NCBI GenBank assembly: GCA_000934385.1
Contig: KN880464.1
Span: 96,822-160,821 of the forward strand
DNA length: 64,000 nucleotides
Reading direction: 5' to 3'
From: Cylindrobasidium torrendii FP15055 ss-10
Lineage: Eukaryota; Basidiomycota; Agaricomycetes; Agaricales; Physalacriaceae
Positions 1 through 10,205 of the stretch are shown here, one piece after another. A program made the translations under genes and the position numbers. The notes under the pieces were generated by a model. It was not told the DNA's origin, did no database searches, and worked only from the letters and a program-made list of their open reading frames with translations. Positions within the stretch are counted from its first letter, which is position 1, and each line of letters starts with the position of its first letter.

Positions 1-1
1 G

Positions 2-510
2 GCTGCACCGTCCAACTCTGCGTTCTCTCGGCCTGCCCCACCGGTCGCGTCCCGTGCGCCTGCACCCGCCGCTGGCGTTCCCCACCAATCTGTGCGTATC
101 CTCCCACACGATTCCGTGCCAGTAAAGCTCATGTACATTACAGGCCGCAACGGAGACCAAGCAGCCCGGTATGCTAGCTCAAATGGCCGCCACTGCTGGT
201 TCCGTCGCTGTGGGCTCTACCATCGGTCACGGCATCTCCCACATGCTTTTCGGAGGCTCGAGTTCCACACCCGCTGCTGATGCCGCCGCTCCGGCTGTGC
301 CTCAGGGCGTCGCCCCCGCCACCCAGCAATCCTCGGGCATCAGCTGTGATGTACAGGCCAAAGACTTTACGCTCTGCTTGGAGAAGGCCGATATGCCAAG
401 CTGCACCTGGTACCTCGAGCAGCTCAAGGCCGTACGTTCAATGTGTCCAATAAGTGGGAAACTATCTGAACTTTCTTTCACAGTGCCAGGCAGCGGCTGC
501 TCCATACTAG
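2..510 (+). CDS. CHCH-domain mitochondrial protein, MIX17/CHCHD2-CHCHD10 type (5' partial)
   Basis: Exons 2-91, 144-431 and 484-510; the start lies outside the window. The visible protein has a Pro/Ala-rich N-terminal part, then a glycine-rich hydrophobic stretch (AATAGSVAVGSTIGHGISHM), then a C-terminal CHCH domain. Both CX9C motifs are present: C-DVQAKDFTL-C in exon 2 and C-TWYLEQLKA-C, whose last cysteine is read only after splicing the 52-nt intron. That splice ends the protein in a short alanine-rich tail and a TAG at 508-510. In this family the paired CX9C cysteines form two disulfides in the mitochondrial intermembrane space after import through the Mia40 pathway, and the proteins affect respiration. 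Without the splice the ORF runs into unrelated sequence to 611. Family assignment is firm; which paralog it is cannot be told without the N-terminus. Confidence 0.85.
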
Positions 511-1129
511 TCGGTATAATGCATAGACAGACAATGTTAGTGTGGTTGGATGATCTACTCCAAGTAACACCCATTCGCGAGATAGCCTTTCGGACGCACA
601 ATATGTCGTGAGCGACGCGGAAAACCCCTACTCGGTTTTAATTAAGGGAAACAATTCACAGCGAAGCCCAGTGACCGAGCTGTGTGTCCAAATGTATGCC
701 AGGCGCAATTTCTTCGGCATATATGATCTCTGTCGTTTCAACGCCTTGGCTCGGTGCACAATTATTGTGAATGAGATACAGTACTGCTGACCTGCCTTAC
801 ATTGACGGCAGCATAGGACGGCATAGTCTAATGAGTAGACGAGTACTTGCGGGCGTGCTTTCCTCGGCCAAAAGATGTACTTCTGTCCTGGATGTGATCA
901 ACCTACTCATCAGACAAAGTCCTATTCGTCGTCACTCCCCCTGGGTGTAATATTCGCCAATGCCTGTCCCACGCGCTGAGAAAGGTCTCCTTGCGGTCAC
1001 CTGAGCTTCCGTCAAGTCGTCGGGCCATCCGACCGGTTAAATGCTGGATGAACCTGGGATCAATTCCAGAAGTATAAGAGCCCACTCGCGCGGTGTGTGT
1101 TCCTCCAGACCTAAAAGTCCTAGTACACA
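511..1129. other. Intergenic, 3' end of CHCH gene to xylanase promoter
   Basis: I see no gene here. The right end carries the xylanase core promoter. Small ORFs at 608-790 and in antisense show no family features. Confidence 0.6.
1073..1078 (+). promoter_or_regulatory. TATA box of the GH11 xylanase gene
   Basis: TATAAG lies 57 bp upstream of the xylanase ATG, followed by a pyrimidine-rich leader. Position and sequence fit a fungal core promoter of a strongly inducible gene. Confidence 0.55.
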
Positions 1130-1870
<741 letters not shown>

Positions 1871-2149
1871 GGGTGCGCGGGAATGTACGGGCGTGCGGTA
1901 GCTGGGTTCTTGAAGGAAGCGTCGACTATCCATGGTGTGTTTTTTCTTTACGCGGTAGTCGGCATGTTGTAGGTAGTAGAATCGAATTTTGTGGGTCTTG
2001 GGCTCGCATGTTGGGCTAGATGTGCGCTGGAGTTCCTTGGAACCAGCGTGACGACAATCTTGATTTATGAGGACACTCTGTCTCGACATGATGTATGTAC
2101 ATATGTACATGGTACAATTTCAGCTACAAAGTAACAAATACGGATCATC

Positions 2150-3331
2150 CTAAGCTAGTGTCGGGTTGTGAACGTTTGTATCACCAACTTCCCATTTCAA
2201 TGCTGATAATGGGACGACTCCCGAGAATCCAGTGACACCAGTATTCTCATGCCCTCGTGGGCGTTCTCCCTTTGCTACTATCCTCGCAGTCGACACGCCC
2301 AAGGGCTTCATATCTCGGGCGGTGGGTAAGTCGACCGAGCAGCGCGTTCCAAAGACGAGATGAATACCTTGCAAGCGCGGCATGTCGACTGAGGTCAACA
2401 GGGCTTTCGTATCCCCGACACCCTTAAGGTCGGTCACAACCAGTGTCCGCAACTGGCGCAGCGTCATGGACTCTGTCTCGATATCCATCATTCCTCCCTT
2501 CACGCCGCTCCCGCCGAAGCTGACATCCAAGTATGTGAGGTCTTGCATCCGTTGGAGAAGCGTGAAAAGGTTGGGAAGCGTGAAGCAGGTCGTCGTCGTC
2601 GTGAACGCCGTCACACTTGGCGGGATCTCGTGGAGCGCGCTGGGCTGGTCTGTAGCTAACCATTTGAGGCTTGGCAATTCTCCTAAGACGGCGGTCGAGA
2701 GCTGGGACGCGCCATGTACCGTTGTTACATGGAGCGCGGCCAAGTTTGAAAAGACTCCTGGCACTTGCAGCGGTGGTGGCAAGAAATTGAATCGCAAGTT
2801 CACGACGCGCCGCAAGACGTCGAGCGACAGTGCCCGTTGAAAGGGGTGACATGGAGAGGTGGCGTCGACATTGTAAGGGTTCACGTACATCCGCAGTGTG
2901 AGCGGGACGTCGCGTGAGCGAACCAGCTGCAATTCGAGCAGTTCTGCGATTGCCTGTGTCTGGGTGTGGCGGGAGAAGTTAAGATAGAGGACAGCCCATG
3001 GATGGGGCATGCGGAGAAGCATATGCCGCCAGCGTCGACAGACATGGGTCAGGTTCCATGGCTCGCGGTGGGTATTTAGGCTATAAGGCGCAAGGTCGCC
3101 GATAAGCACGTCTTGCACGCTCAAACAGCATTGGGAAAGTATCTCGTAGAGGATATCGTCCGGCGCGTTGTGGAGGATCCAGTCGACCTGTGTAGTTTGT
3201 GTTGGATGAGGTAGAGTTGGAGCTGCAGGACGAATGGAAGACTGGCATGGGACCGAGTACGACTTGTGATGTTTGCTGATAGTGGGTGCAGGTACATCGG
3301 GGAGAGCCCAAGTGCGATTGGAGGACCACAT
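2150..3331 (-). CDS. F-box-like protein, paralog of the gene at 4295-5479
   Basis: Single-exon ORF of 393 residues starting at ATG 3331. An F-box-like domain begins near residue 52 (NAPDDILYEILSQCC), continues through a spacer, and ends with WNLTHVCRRWRHMLLRMPHPW, the VCxxWR signature of Agaricomycete F-box proteins. The C-terminal half is leucine-rich and irregular, as in substrate-recruiting repeats. Such proteins bridge Skp1-cullin E3 ligases to targets; the target here is unknown. The next gene, transcribed away from it, has the same order of blocks (LHNAPDDILYEI versus LPDDVLYTIFMLCC; WAVLYLNF versus WAAIYLRF), so the two are local duplicates. Expression cannot be judged from the sequence. 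Confidence 0.85.
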   Translation of the reverse strand: MWSSNRTWALPDVPAPTISKHHKSYSVPCQSSIRPAAPTLPHPTQTTQVDWILHNAPDDILYEILSQCCLSVQDVLIGDLAPYSLNTHREPWNLTHVCRRWRHMLLRMPHPWAVLYLNFSRHTQTQAIAELLELQLVRSRDVPLTLRMYVNPYNVDATSPCHPFQRALSLDVLRRVVNLRFNFLPPPLQVPGVFSNLAALHVTTVHGASQLSTAVLGELPSLKWLATDQPSALHEIPPSVTAFTTTTTCFTLPNLFTLLQRMQDLTYLDVSFGGSGVKGGMMDIETESMTLRQLRTLVVTDLKGVGDTKALLTSVDMPRLQGIHLVFGTRCSVDLPTARDMKPLGVSTARIVAKGERPRGHENTGVTGFSGVVPLSALKWEVGDTNVHNPTLA

Positions 3332-4294
3332 AGTGAGAGGAGGAGAAAGAAAGGTTACTTGTCACATCTCTTGTTTCCCGTCTCCCAATTTATAGGCCGC
3401 TGTGACTCTGAAGTGGTAGCTGTGATGCAACACTGCAACGATGTGACGCCGAGAGACTACCACTGCTTTCAGGAAGAATGCGCCGATAAACACGGCCTGT
3501 AGCGGCCTGGATTATGAATATTCAGAAGACGGTGCTCTCACGCTGCCCGACCTCCCAAAAAGAATGATAAACCATACAAACCACTAAAAGGTTAAATTGG
3601 ACGTTCAACTTGGATTCCATCAAAATTCGATGCGTTTGAACCACTTCGGACACGTTTCGTGACTGGGCGGCGGTTGAGAGCAGGTGAGCTGGACCAGAGT
3701 ACGACGCCGCAATGGTCAGCCGCGGCGATCACGGTCCTTTCCCCTTGCTTTCCCCTCTCACCGCCATCAAGCCATCATCAAGCCAATCTACGCGACAATC
3801 GCCTACGATTTATGGACGACGCCAGCCAGCGATGGTGCCTCGACGCTCCAGCCGTTATTCTACCAACACCTAGCGCAATTCGACGACGTCTGGGAATGAT
3901 CCTTTCTTGCGCTGCCAATGCCAGACCCTTCGTCTATCACTCGCAAGCATAAACCAATGTCAATCATCGCTTCTGGGCAGTCTACACAGTTCAAACAACT
4001 CGGCACCCTGGCCATCTCTCGTTCGCCGTAGCCTCATTCCATGGATAACAGTGTGGCATTATATCCAAGGCTTCAATGTTCAACGTTCAACGTCAACCTA
4101 CAGCTTTGATACAGCTCAAAACGCAAAATTATACGTACGCCTGCCCATTGCCCATTGCGTAGTGATCTATTCTGACCAACAGTCTCAGGTTTGATGAATG
4201 TGCATGGAAATCTGCGGCATGGCGAATCCCAACTGGCTTTCCCTCTTACACTCGTGCTTGTTCCCAGACTCGCAAACTTCGCAAGAACTGTGAC
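3332..4294. other. Shared upstream region of the two divergent F-box genes
   Basis: 963 bp between divergent start codons. ORFs on both strands look like shadows with no recognisable motif. It must hold both promoters, but I see no clear TATA box. Confidence 0.5.
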
Positions 4295-5479
4295 ATGCTC
4301 TCACAACGCGGGCCTTCGGCAGCAAGACAGCGCTACGTACGCTACTACGCGACAAGAACGTCGCACCGGTCTTTTTTGGACGCGTCGGGCGCAAAGGAGG
4401 ACGAAACCCGGCGGATGCACGAGGCACTACCGCTCTCAATCCTTCCGGGCGTCGCTGAGGCGACCAACCTCGTGCACATTCTCCCCGACGACGTCCTCTA
4501 CACCATATTCATGCTATGTTGCGACTCGCCAAAAGACATCCTGGACGACTGCAGTTCCTTATTCAGTTTGGACACCAGCCGAGCACCGTGGACGCTGTCG
4601 TATGTGTGCCAGCGGTGGCGCTCCGTAGTCCTGAACATCCCGCAAGTCTGGGCCGCCATTTACCTTAGGTTCTACCGCACGACTGGGGCCCGCCTTCTCA
4701 AGCTACAAATTTCTCGCGCGCGCCATTGTCCGCTCATATTACGCCTTTCTCTCAACCCGCACCACCCGTCCATCCAGCATTGTCAAGCACATCCATACCT
4801 ACGCGTCCTAACGCGTCCGATTCTCGAAAAAGTCGTCATTCTTCGCACGAATTACACGCTCCCAGCTTTTCGTGATTGCCTCCCCAAATTGCAGTCGCTG
4901 CATATTACGTCTGGCACGGACAACGAAGGCCTCGGCGCACTGCCATGCATTCGCACATTGGTGACCGAGAATGACTGCTGCATCCCAGGCGGGATTGATC
5001 TCGAAAAACTCGAAAACTATCGCATCCGGTGCGCGTCGCTCAAGGTCGTTCTGCCCATCCTCTCCCGCATGACAAGTCTCGTATCCCTCGACATCACGTT
5101 CTACTCCCCGAACTTTGCTTTTCCTTTCCCTGAAACGGACGGAGGGGCCATATCGTTGCCCGCGTTGCAAACGCTGGCACTTTTCGACGTTGTAGGGAAT
5201 GGAGCCACGAAGACGCTGCTGCTTGCCCTCCATATGCCACGGCTGGAGCGCCTTGAGCTTATGTTCGGGCGCTTCTGTCAAATGCTCCTGCCGAGCGCAT
5301 GGGATGGGCTGGGGGAGATGACAATGTTGAGGGAGTTCTATCTTTCGACGGTGCAAGCGATGGATCAGGGCATGTGTGAAGAGGACCAGCAGGCGGTGAA
5401 GGAATTTCTGAAGTTGATGCCGCATGTGCGCGAGACTGCTACCATAGACGAGGGGAGGCGGTGCGAAAAGATGCCTTGA
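4295..5479 (+). CDS. F-box-like protein, divergent paralog of the gene at 2150-3331
   Basis: Single-exon ORF of 394 residues. The F-box-like region lies at about residues 60-125: LPDDVLYTIFMLCC, then a spacer ending WTLSYVCQRWRSVVLNIPQVW. The C-terminal part is leucine-rich (LPKLQSLHIT, MPRLERLELMFG). It matches its neighbour in length, lack of introns and order of conserved blocks. Presumed role: substrate adaptor of an SCF ubiquitin ligase, by family analogy only. The first ATG was kept; the 60 residues before the F-box are low in motifs, so a later start is possible. Confidence 0.84.
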   Translation: MLSQRGPSAARQRYVRYYATRTSHRSFLDASGAKEDETRRMHEALPLSILPGVAEATNLVHILPDDVLYTIFMLCCDSPKDILDDCSSLFSLDTSRAPWTLSYVCQRWRSVVLNIPQVWAAIYLRFYRTTGARLLKLQISRARHCPLILRLSLNPHHPSIQHCQAHPYLRVLTRPILEKVVILRTNYTLPAFRDCLPKLQSLHITSGTDNEGLGALPCIRTLVTENDCCIPGGIDLEKLENYRIRCASLKVVLPILSRMTSLVSLDITFYSPNFAFPFPETDGGAISLPALQTLALFDVVGNGATKTLLLALHMPRLERLELMFGRFCQMLLPSAWDGLGEMTMLREFYLSTVQAMDQGMCEEDQQAVKEFLKLMPHVRETATIDEGRRCEKMP

Positions 5480-5653
5480 GGTTGGCGAGAGGCATCATTC
5501 ACTGTAGCTGCATTGCTTAGACGTTATATTAGAGGGCCAAATTGATAGCTGTCGTCAGCTAGTTTTTGTCTACATAATGCATACTGCTTTACGACTGAGA
5601 GTTCTACTTGCTTGAGTCATTAGGAAACAGCTGCGGGTTGGTCCAACTTCAAT

Positions 5654-5791
5654 ATCCAATTTTGAGTGGATAATGCCACCGGTGTAGACTCGACACCAGC
5701 CGCTTCGCCAACCGGCGAGTCCCATCACTTGTTATCGTGACGAGTCGGGCGGCTGGCTCGAGACTACCACCGGTGGCGCAAAAAATTGGAT
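5654..5791. repeat. Near-palindromic inverted-repeat element next to tRNA-Lys (MITE-like)
   Basis: Two outward arms (ATCCAATTTT at 5654 and its complement ending at 5791) and two inner 29-nt arms (5675-5703 and 5749-5777, sharing GCCACCGGTG, CTCGA and CAGCCGC with two indels) face each other across about 45 bp. It lies 28 bp beyond the 3' end of the tRNA gene. No coding capacity. It may be a small inverted-repeat transposable element or a structured region; no target-site duplication could be fixed. Confidence 0.6.
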
Positions 5792-5819
5792 GCCGCCGCC
5801 GCCGACGGGAAAACGTAGT

Positions 5820-5912
5820 AGCCCACCGCGAGGGTCGAACTCGCAGCCTTCAGATCGCCTATTCGAACAGGGGATAAGAGTCTGACGCTCTATCCGATTG
5901 AGCTAGGCGGGC
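5820..5912 (-). tRNA. tRNA-Lys(CTT) with a 19-nt intron
   Basis: Read on the minus strand, the acceptor stem GCCCGCC pairs with GGTGGGC (one G-T pair). The D arm has GCTC/GAGC, the anticodon stem is TCAGA/TCTGA, and the T arm is GCGAG-TTCGACC-CTCGC. The anticodon CTT is at 5878-5876. A 19-nt intron (5874-5856) lies one base 3' of the anticodon, the canonical position for eukaryotic nuclear tRNA introns. Removing it gives a 74-nt mature tRNA before CCA addition. All arms fold with a standard 5-nt variable loop, so it looks functional. Confidence 0.95.
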
Positions 5913-6128
5913 TGGTAAGGGCGGGATGATGCGCATCCCCACGCGCAGCACGTAGTCAAGTGTTGAACTGGCCCTGCAGTGTCAAGATAACTATGTAGTC
6001 TAAACGCATACATTACAAGTAAGTTATGTCTTCTGAGTCCTGACGATATGTACACTAACGGCGTCCATGAACACAGGTCTCCGTCGTTCTCCATTCCGAC
6101 ATCCACCCGTAGCAGCGCTGCATTTCCC

Positions 6129-7940
6129 TCAGCCAAGCATAGGCATCAAGTCTACCATCCCGCGCCCCGTGTGCTGGGTATGATGCCACAGCGCATCTGG
6201 AGGACGCTTCATATGCTTGATGGTGGTTTGTACTTCCGAATGATGTATCGCACACTTGAACGCTGGATGTCCCGGTGGATGCATTGTCGACATATCGACG
6301 CACCTCAGCGCACCCTGCGGTGCTGCCCTTGCCAAATAAAGCGCCTCCAAAATCTCTGTTTCCAGCCCCTCAAAGTCCTCGAGCGCCAGCGACTCGAGAT
6401 GCGGGCAAACGATGGGTGGGCACGCAAGACGCTGGAGGAGAGCTTGTGCATAGGCAGTATCCCGCGATACCTCGTTGAGTTGGTAGAACTGGTATTTGCT
6501 CTGCGGGCTCTTGAACTCTAGATTGCGGATGTGGGGAAGGAAAGGGAGGCATTCAACGACGAGCTCGCTCAGACAGCAGTGCGGCATGAGAAAGCGCAGA
6601 TTGCGTAGTGGTGGTGCTGTTTGCTCTAGCATTTGGCGCAGGCTGATGAGGAAGCAGAACACGGCCGGTTCTTCTGGGTTGGGCTGTTGAGGTGAACGGC
6701 ACGGCGTTGTTCCGACAATCAGTGTTTCGAGAGCAGGCATGTGAGCGGCGTCAAAGAAGTCTGGCAGGTTGGTGTTGTCCGTGCGCTGTCCACGTAGATG
6801 GATCTCGAGTGTGCGGAGGCGCGGCAAAGTAATGCGGGTCGTTCCCGCAGGTGCGGGGGTCGAAGGAGCAAAGGTTGTCGAGCGGCTTGTTGGGCCCCAG
6901 AGCCGGAAATATATGAGTTCGGGGCACTGGCTGAGAATGGAGACAAGGTCGGCAGAGCACTCGCAAAGCCCACGCGACGAGCTCAGTTGAAGATGCGTGA
7001 GCTGAGCAAGCGGAAAGTCTTTGCTGATATCGGGCGGCGTGTAGCGAATGGAGTGGCTGGTGTACGAAACTCTGCGGAGGCGAGGTGCTTGGTTGAGGAT
7101 GGGGAATGTCTCGGACGGGGCCATGTCCACTTCATTGACGTTGACGAACGACATGGCGTTGAGTGGAACCTCAAAATCAACGTAGAGTGTTTCTAGAAGT
7201 GGAAGGTTGTCGCACTGAAAGTCGGATAAAAGCATCTTGGATAGCACGGGTGTGATCATGAGGTTCAGGCTTTCACACCTCGGAGCGTACCGTTGGAGGA
7301 TGTCGCGGAGGATGAGCGCCGGCTCGTACGACGCAATGTCGGGTGGGTCTTGCGCCCGCTCATTTCCCCTGCAGAATATCGAAAGTTGGAGAGAATGATT
7401 GCTTGTGCGGGCCATCCATTCCGAGAATGCCAGTCGAAAGCGGTCATAGTTAATGTTGCGCTGTGGTACTAATGGCACGCCGAATTGGCCCGGGACAACG
7501 ACGTGCAAGTTCGACCATAGCTTGGGTGTTTGAAGTGCGATGCTTCGCCAACGGCTGCAGACCTGGCCGAGCCGTAGTGGGGCTTCTTTGGAGGAAATGA
7601 TGCATGGCTTTGGCACGCAGAGCATGAAAATTTCTTGCAGCAACTCCGATGGAAGGCTGCGGAGGGGTGAAAGAATCGACCTGTGCTGTCCCAATAAATA
7701 TTTGGTGTCGAGGTCTGCGTGTTCTTGCTTGAGGGCGTTCAACTCGGCGACGAGACCATGTACGCGTTGCTGGATATCACGCGAGCGCCTATACGGTGCA
7801 GCAAGATAGTGTTTGACCCGTCGAATTTCCTCATCTTCAGGAATGTCATTTGTGACCAGCAGTTTGTTGAACGGAGAAGCTTTGGCGTAGGATGACGGAT
7901 ATGAGTTTGTTGGAATTTCTGAATGGCAAGATGTTATCAT
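6129..7940 (-). CDS. F-box-like protein with N-terminal coiled segment
   Basis: Single-exon ORF of 603 residues. An N-terminal region (about 40-80) has a heptad-like helix (RDIQQRVHGLVAELNALKQE), typical of large Agaricomycete F-box proteins. The F-box follows near residue 95: LRSLPSELLQEIFMLC ... LRLGQVCSRWRSIALQTPKLW. A long leucine-rich C-terminal part ends near CPHLESLALEDFEGLETEIL. Likely an SCF substrate adaptor of unknown target. It belongs to a different F-box subfamily from the divergent pair nearby. The first dozen residues look atypical and a 'cag' precedes EIPTNSYPSS, so an upstream mini-exon could replace the annotated start. Confidence 0.85.
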   Translation of the reverse strand: MITSCHSEIPTNSYPSSYAKASPFNKLLVTNDIPEDEEIRRVKHYLAAPYRRSRDIQQRVHGLVAELNALKQEHADLDTKYLLGQHRSILSPLRSLPSELLQEIFMLCVPKPCIISSKEAPLRLGQVCSRWRSIALQTPKLWSNLHVVVPGQFGVPLVPQRNINYDRFRLAFSEWMARTSNHSLQLSIFCRGNERAQDPPDIASYEPALILRDILQRYAPRCESLNLMITPVLSKMLLSDFQCDNLPLLETLYVDFEVPLNAMSFVNVNEVDMAPSETFPILNQAPRLRRVSYTSHSIRYTPPDISKDFPLAQLTHLQLSSSRGLCECSADLVSILSQCPELIYFRLWGPTSRSTTFAPSTPAPAGTTRITLPRLRTLEIHLRGQRTDNTNLPDFFDAAHMPALETLIVGTTPCRSPQQPNPEEPAVFCFLISLRQMLEQTAPPLRNLRFLMPHCCLSELVVECLPFLPHIRNLEFKSPQSKYQFYQLNEVSRDTAYAQALLQRLACPPIVCPHLESLALEDFEGLETEILEALYLARAAPQGALRCVDMSTMHPPGHPAFKCAIHHSEVQTTIKHMKRPPDALWHHTQHTGRGMVDLMPMLG

Positions 7941-8430
7941 CTGGAGGTAAAGTAAGCTTGAGTTGCTAGGACCTCATTGTTGCGCACCCTGGTGCTCCGG
8001 CGACGAAGTTCAAAAGTACTTGCGCGTAGTCGAAGGTGGTTGTGACTTGGCAAGCGACACCGTTCGGAGCGGGGGCAATGCGCACTCGATCACCTCTGAT
8101 CCGGGGCATCCTTTGCTCTACACCTTCAAGATGGTTGACAAAGGTCTTAGCTGAACCATTGCTACTGAAAGAAACCCTTCAAAAATTGGCCTTTCTCTTT
8201 TTCGGTCACTCTTCGCCGCTGGTTGGCACCGGTCCAGCACCATACCCAACCGCAATGTTGTAGATTGGTCAGTCACTTTTTTGGTATCATATGTCGCCTA
8301 TTGAACATATAGCGACCCAGCCGGACCGTGTAACGTGGCTCTGGCCCACTCTTTATCAACAGAACAGCCTACTCATGACCAGAGAGATAAACGTTCGAAT
8401 CACAACCCCACTTATCAACAGTCCTCCATC
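7941..8430. other. Intergenic, divergent promoters of F-box and SDR genes
   Basis: 490 bp between divergent starts. No gene or clear element seen. Confidence 0.5.
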
Positions 8431-9484
8431 ATGCCTGTGGATCGCAAAGAGCTTGAAAGTCGTGTATTACCGCAGATGGTGCTGTCAGAGGCATCAAATC
8501 CTCTGACTGCACCTCTTCCCCAACTCACTGCGTCCAATCCGGCCGATCGTGCACTCCAGCGCTTCGCCGTCGAAGGTGCTGCCATCGGTAAGCTTGATTG
8601 TGTGCTGAAGACGACTCCGAATAACTGTAGTCTCAGTTACTGGCGGCTCTGGATTTCTAGGCATCGCAGCTGTTCGTGCATTGCTCGAACATGGAGCGCC
8701 TGGCATTGCCATCTTCGACATGCACACATCCTTGCAAACGGCCGAGCCCGCTATCGCAGACCTCAGGACCAAATTCACCTCTGCGACCATCATCACAAAG
8801 ACTATCGATGTCTGTGACGAGGCCGTGGTTCGTGATGCCGTAGATGAGTCCGCCAAGGAGATAGGACAGATTAGACACCTTCTGTGCTTCGCTGGCATTG
8901 TAGGATGTGCTCCCTCTCTGGAGGTAGACATCGATGCTTGGCGGAAAGTTATCGATGTCAACCTTACAGGTAGCTGGATATGCGCGCAAGCTGTTGCTCG
9001 GTATGTTCAAGCTCCACCCTGAAATAGCTCGCCATTCTCAATTCTTTCGCGCAGGAAAATGGTCGAGCAACAGACCAGTGGCAGTATTGTTTTCACTGCC
9101 TCCATCTCGGGCCATAGCGTCAATTTCCCACAACCACAGGTTGCTTACAACACCTCGAAGATGGGCATACGCCAGTTAGCTCGTTCTCTCGCGGCAGAGT
9201 GGGCGCATCACGGGATTCGCGTCAACAGTATCAGCCCAGGCTACATGAACACTATTCTCAATCATGGCGATGGTCTTAAGGCAGCGCGAGAGATCTGGGC
9301 AGCAAGAAATCCCATGGGAAGAATGGGAGAGCCAGAGGAGTTGACTGGTGCGGTGATCCTTTTGTCGAGTGCATTCGCGGGGCGATACATCACCGGAATC
9401 GACATTGTTGTCGACGGTCGGTTTTCTTCCTTCCTCACTCTTCAGCGCTGATAAATGCTTCCAGGTGGCCAAACTTTGTTCTAG
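8431..9484 (+). CDS. Short-chain dehydrogenase/reductase, polyol (arabinitol/mannitol)-type
   Basis: Exons 8431-8587, 8637-9000, 9055-9416 and 9465-9484 give 300 residues. It is a classical SDR: cofactor motif TGGSGFLG (residues 54-61) and catalytic triad S192, Y205 and K209 in SISGHS...YNTSK. The NAG-equivalent reads CFAG, and SPGYMNT is the substrate-loop start. The protein ends VVDGGQTLF, which needs a 48-nt last intron followed by a 20-nt terminal exon; without it the ORF ends in unrelated sequence. The closest described group I recognise is NAD(P)-dependent arabinitol, mannitol or sorbose dehydrogenases, so the probable reaction is polyol/ketose interconversion in the cytosol. An N-terminal extension of about 45 residues precedes the Rossmann fold, as in those enzymes. 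Substrate is inferred, family is certain. Confidence 0.9.
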
Positions 9485-10205
9485 CCAGATATTCCGCCGT
9501 GCGTTCCTTCATGAATTCAGCTGTAAGATCATAGAGACGTATCATGTACGGACCTCTTGTAAAAGTATCCCGTTAGTATGATATATTCAACGTCGCGTTT
9601 TCTGGGCACGTCCTTCCCATAAAGAGATGGCGCCAGGTCCGCTGGGGCCCAAGATTAAGCCTTGAGGATTCCCCGCAGGTCCTTGCGATCCTCCCTAAGT
9701 AAGAGTGCCTATGAACTCGCGTGTATTCTGAGAGGACTTTTACACGTACAACTACAAGTGAGTACCACTTCGACCGCATGCATGCGCTGGAAGGCCGTCG
9801 ACAGACGTTTCGAAGTTCATCTCTACTGTTCTGAGCTGAGGCGGCTGGCAGATTTAGAGTTGAGGGAGTTCATATCTGGGATCACCTTGCATAATCTCGC
9901 ATTTTATCATAGCAAAAACTGCTCTACGCAGCTCTCGTTACCGTCTCAGAGAACCAGGAGGTACCCTCGTATTTACGAGGAGGCCGCGGCGGACCCGGGC
10001 CGAGTTACCGACGTACTGTCACTCCGCGATCAGTCAATCGACCCTCTTTAAAATGTGTCCAGTACCAGGCGGCACGTGCAGCTTAATTCTGAGCCCTCGG
10101 CCTATAATAAAACTTGCTTCATACCACCACAAGCGAATGGATTCTCCCTCCAAGACCCCAAAAAACTTTTGGTAGATTCGCCCTGTGCCCCAGCCCAACT
10201 TCACC
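9485..10205. other. Intergenic between SDR and transporter
   Basis: 721 bp. No coding signal beyond short shadows. The stretch before 10206 is pyrimidine-rich and probably the transporter leader. Confidence 0.5.

Noticed and set aside
6048..6521. Plus-strand ORF opposite the F-box gene at 6129-7940
   Set aside because: Antisense shadow of a long intact F-box ORF.
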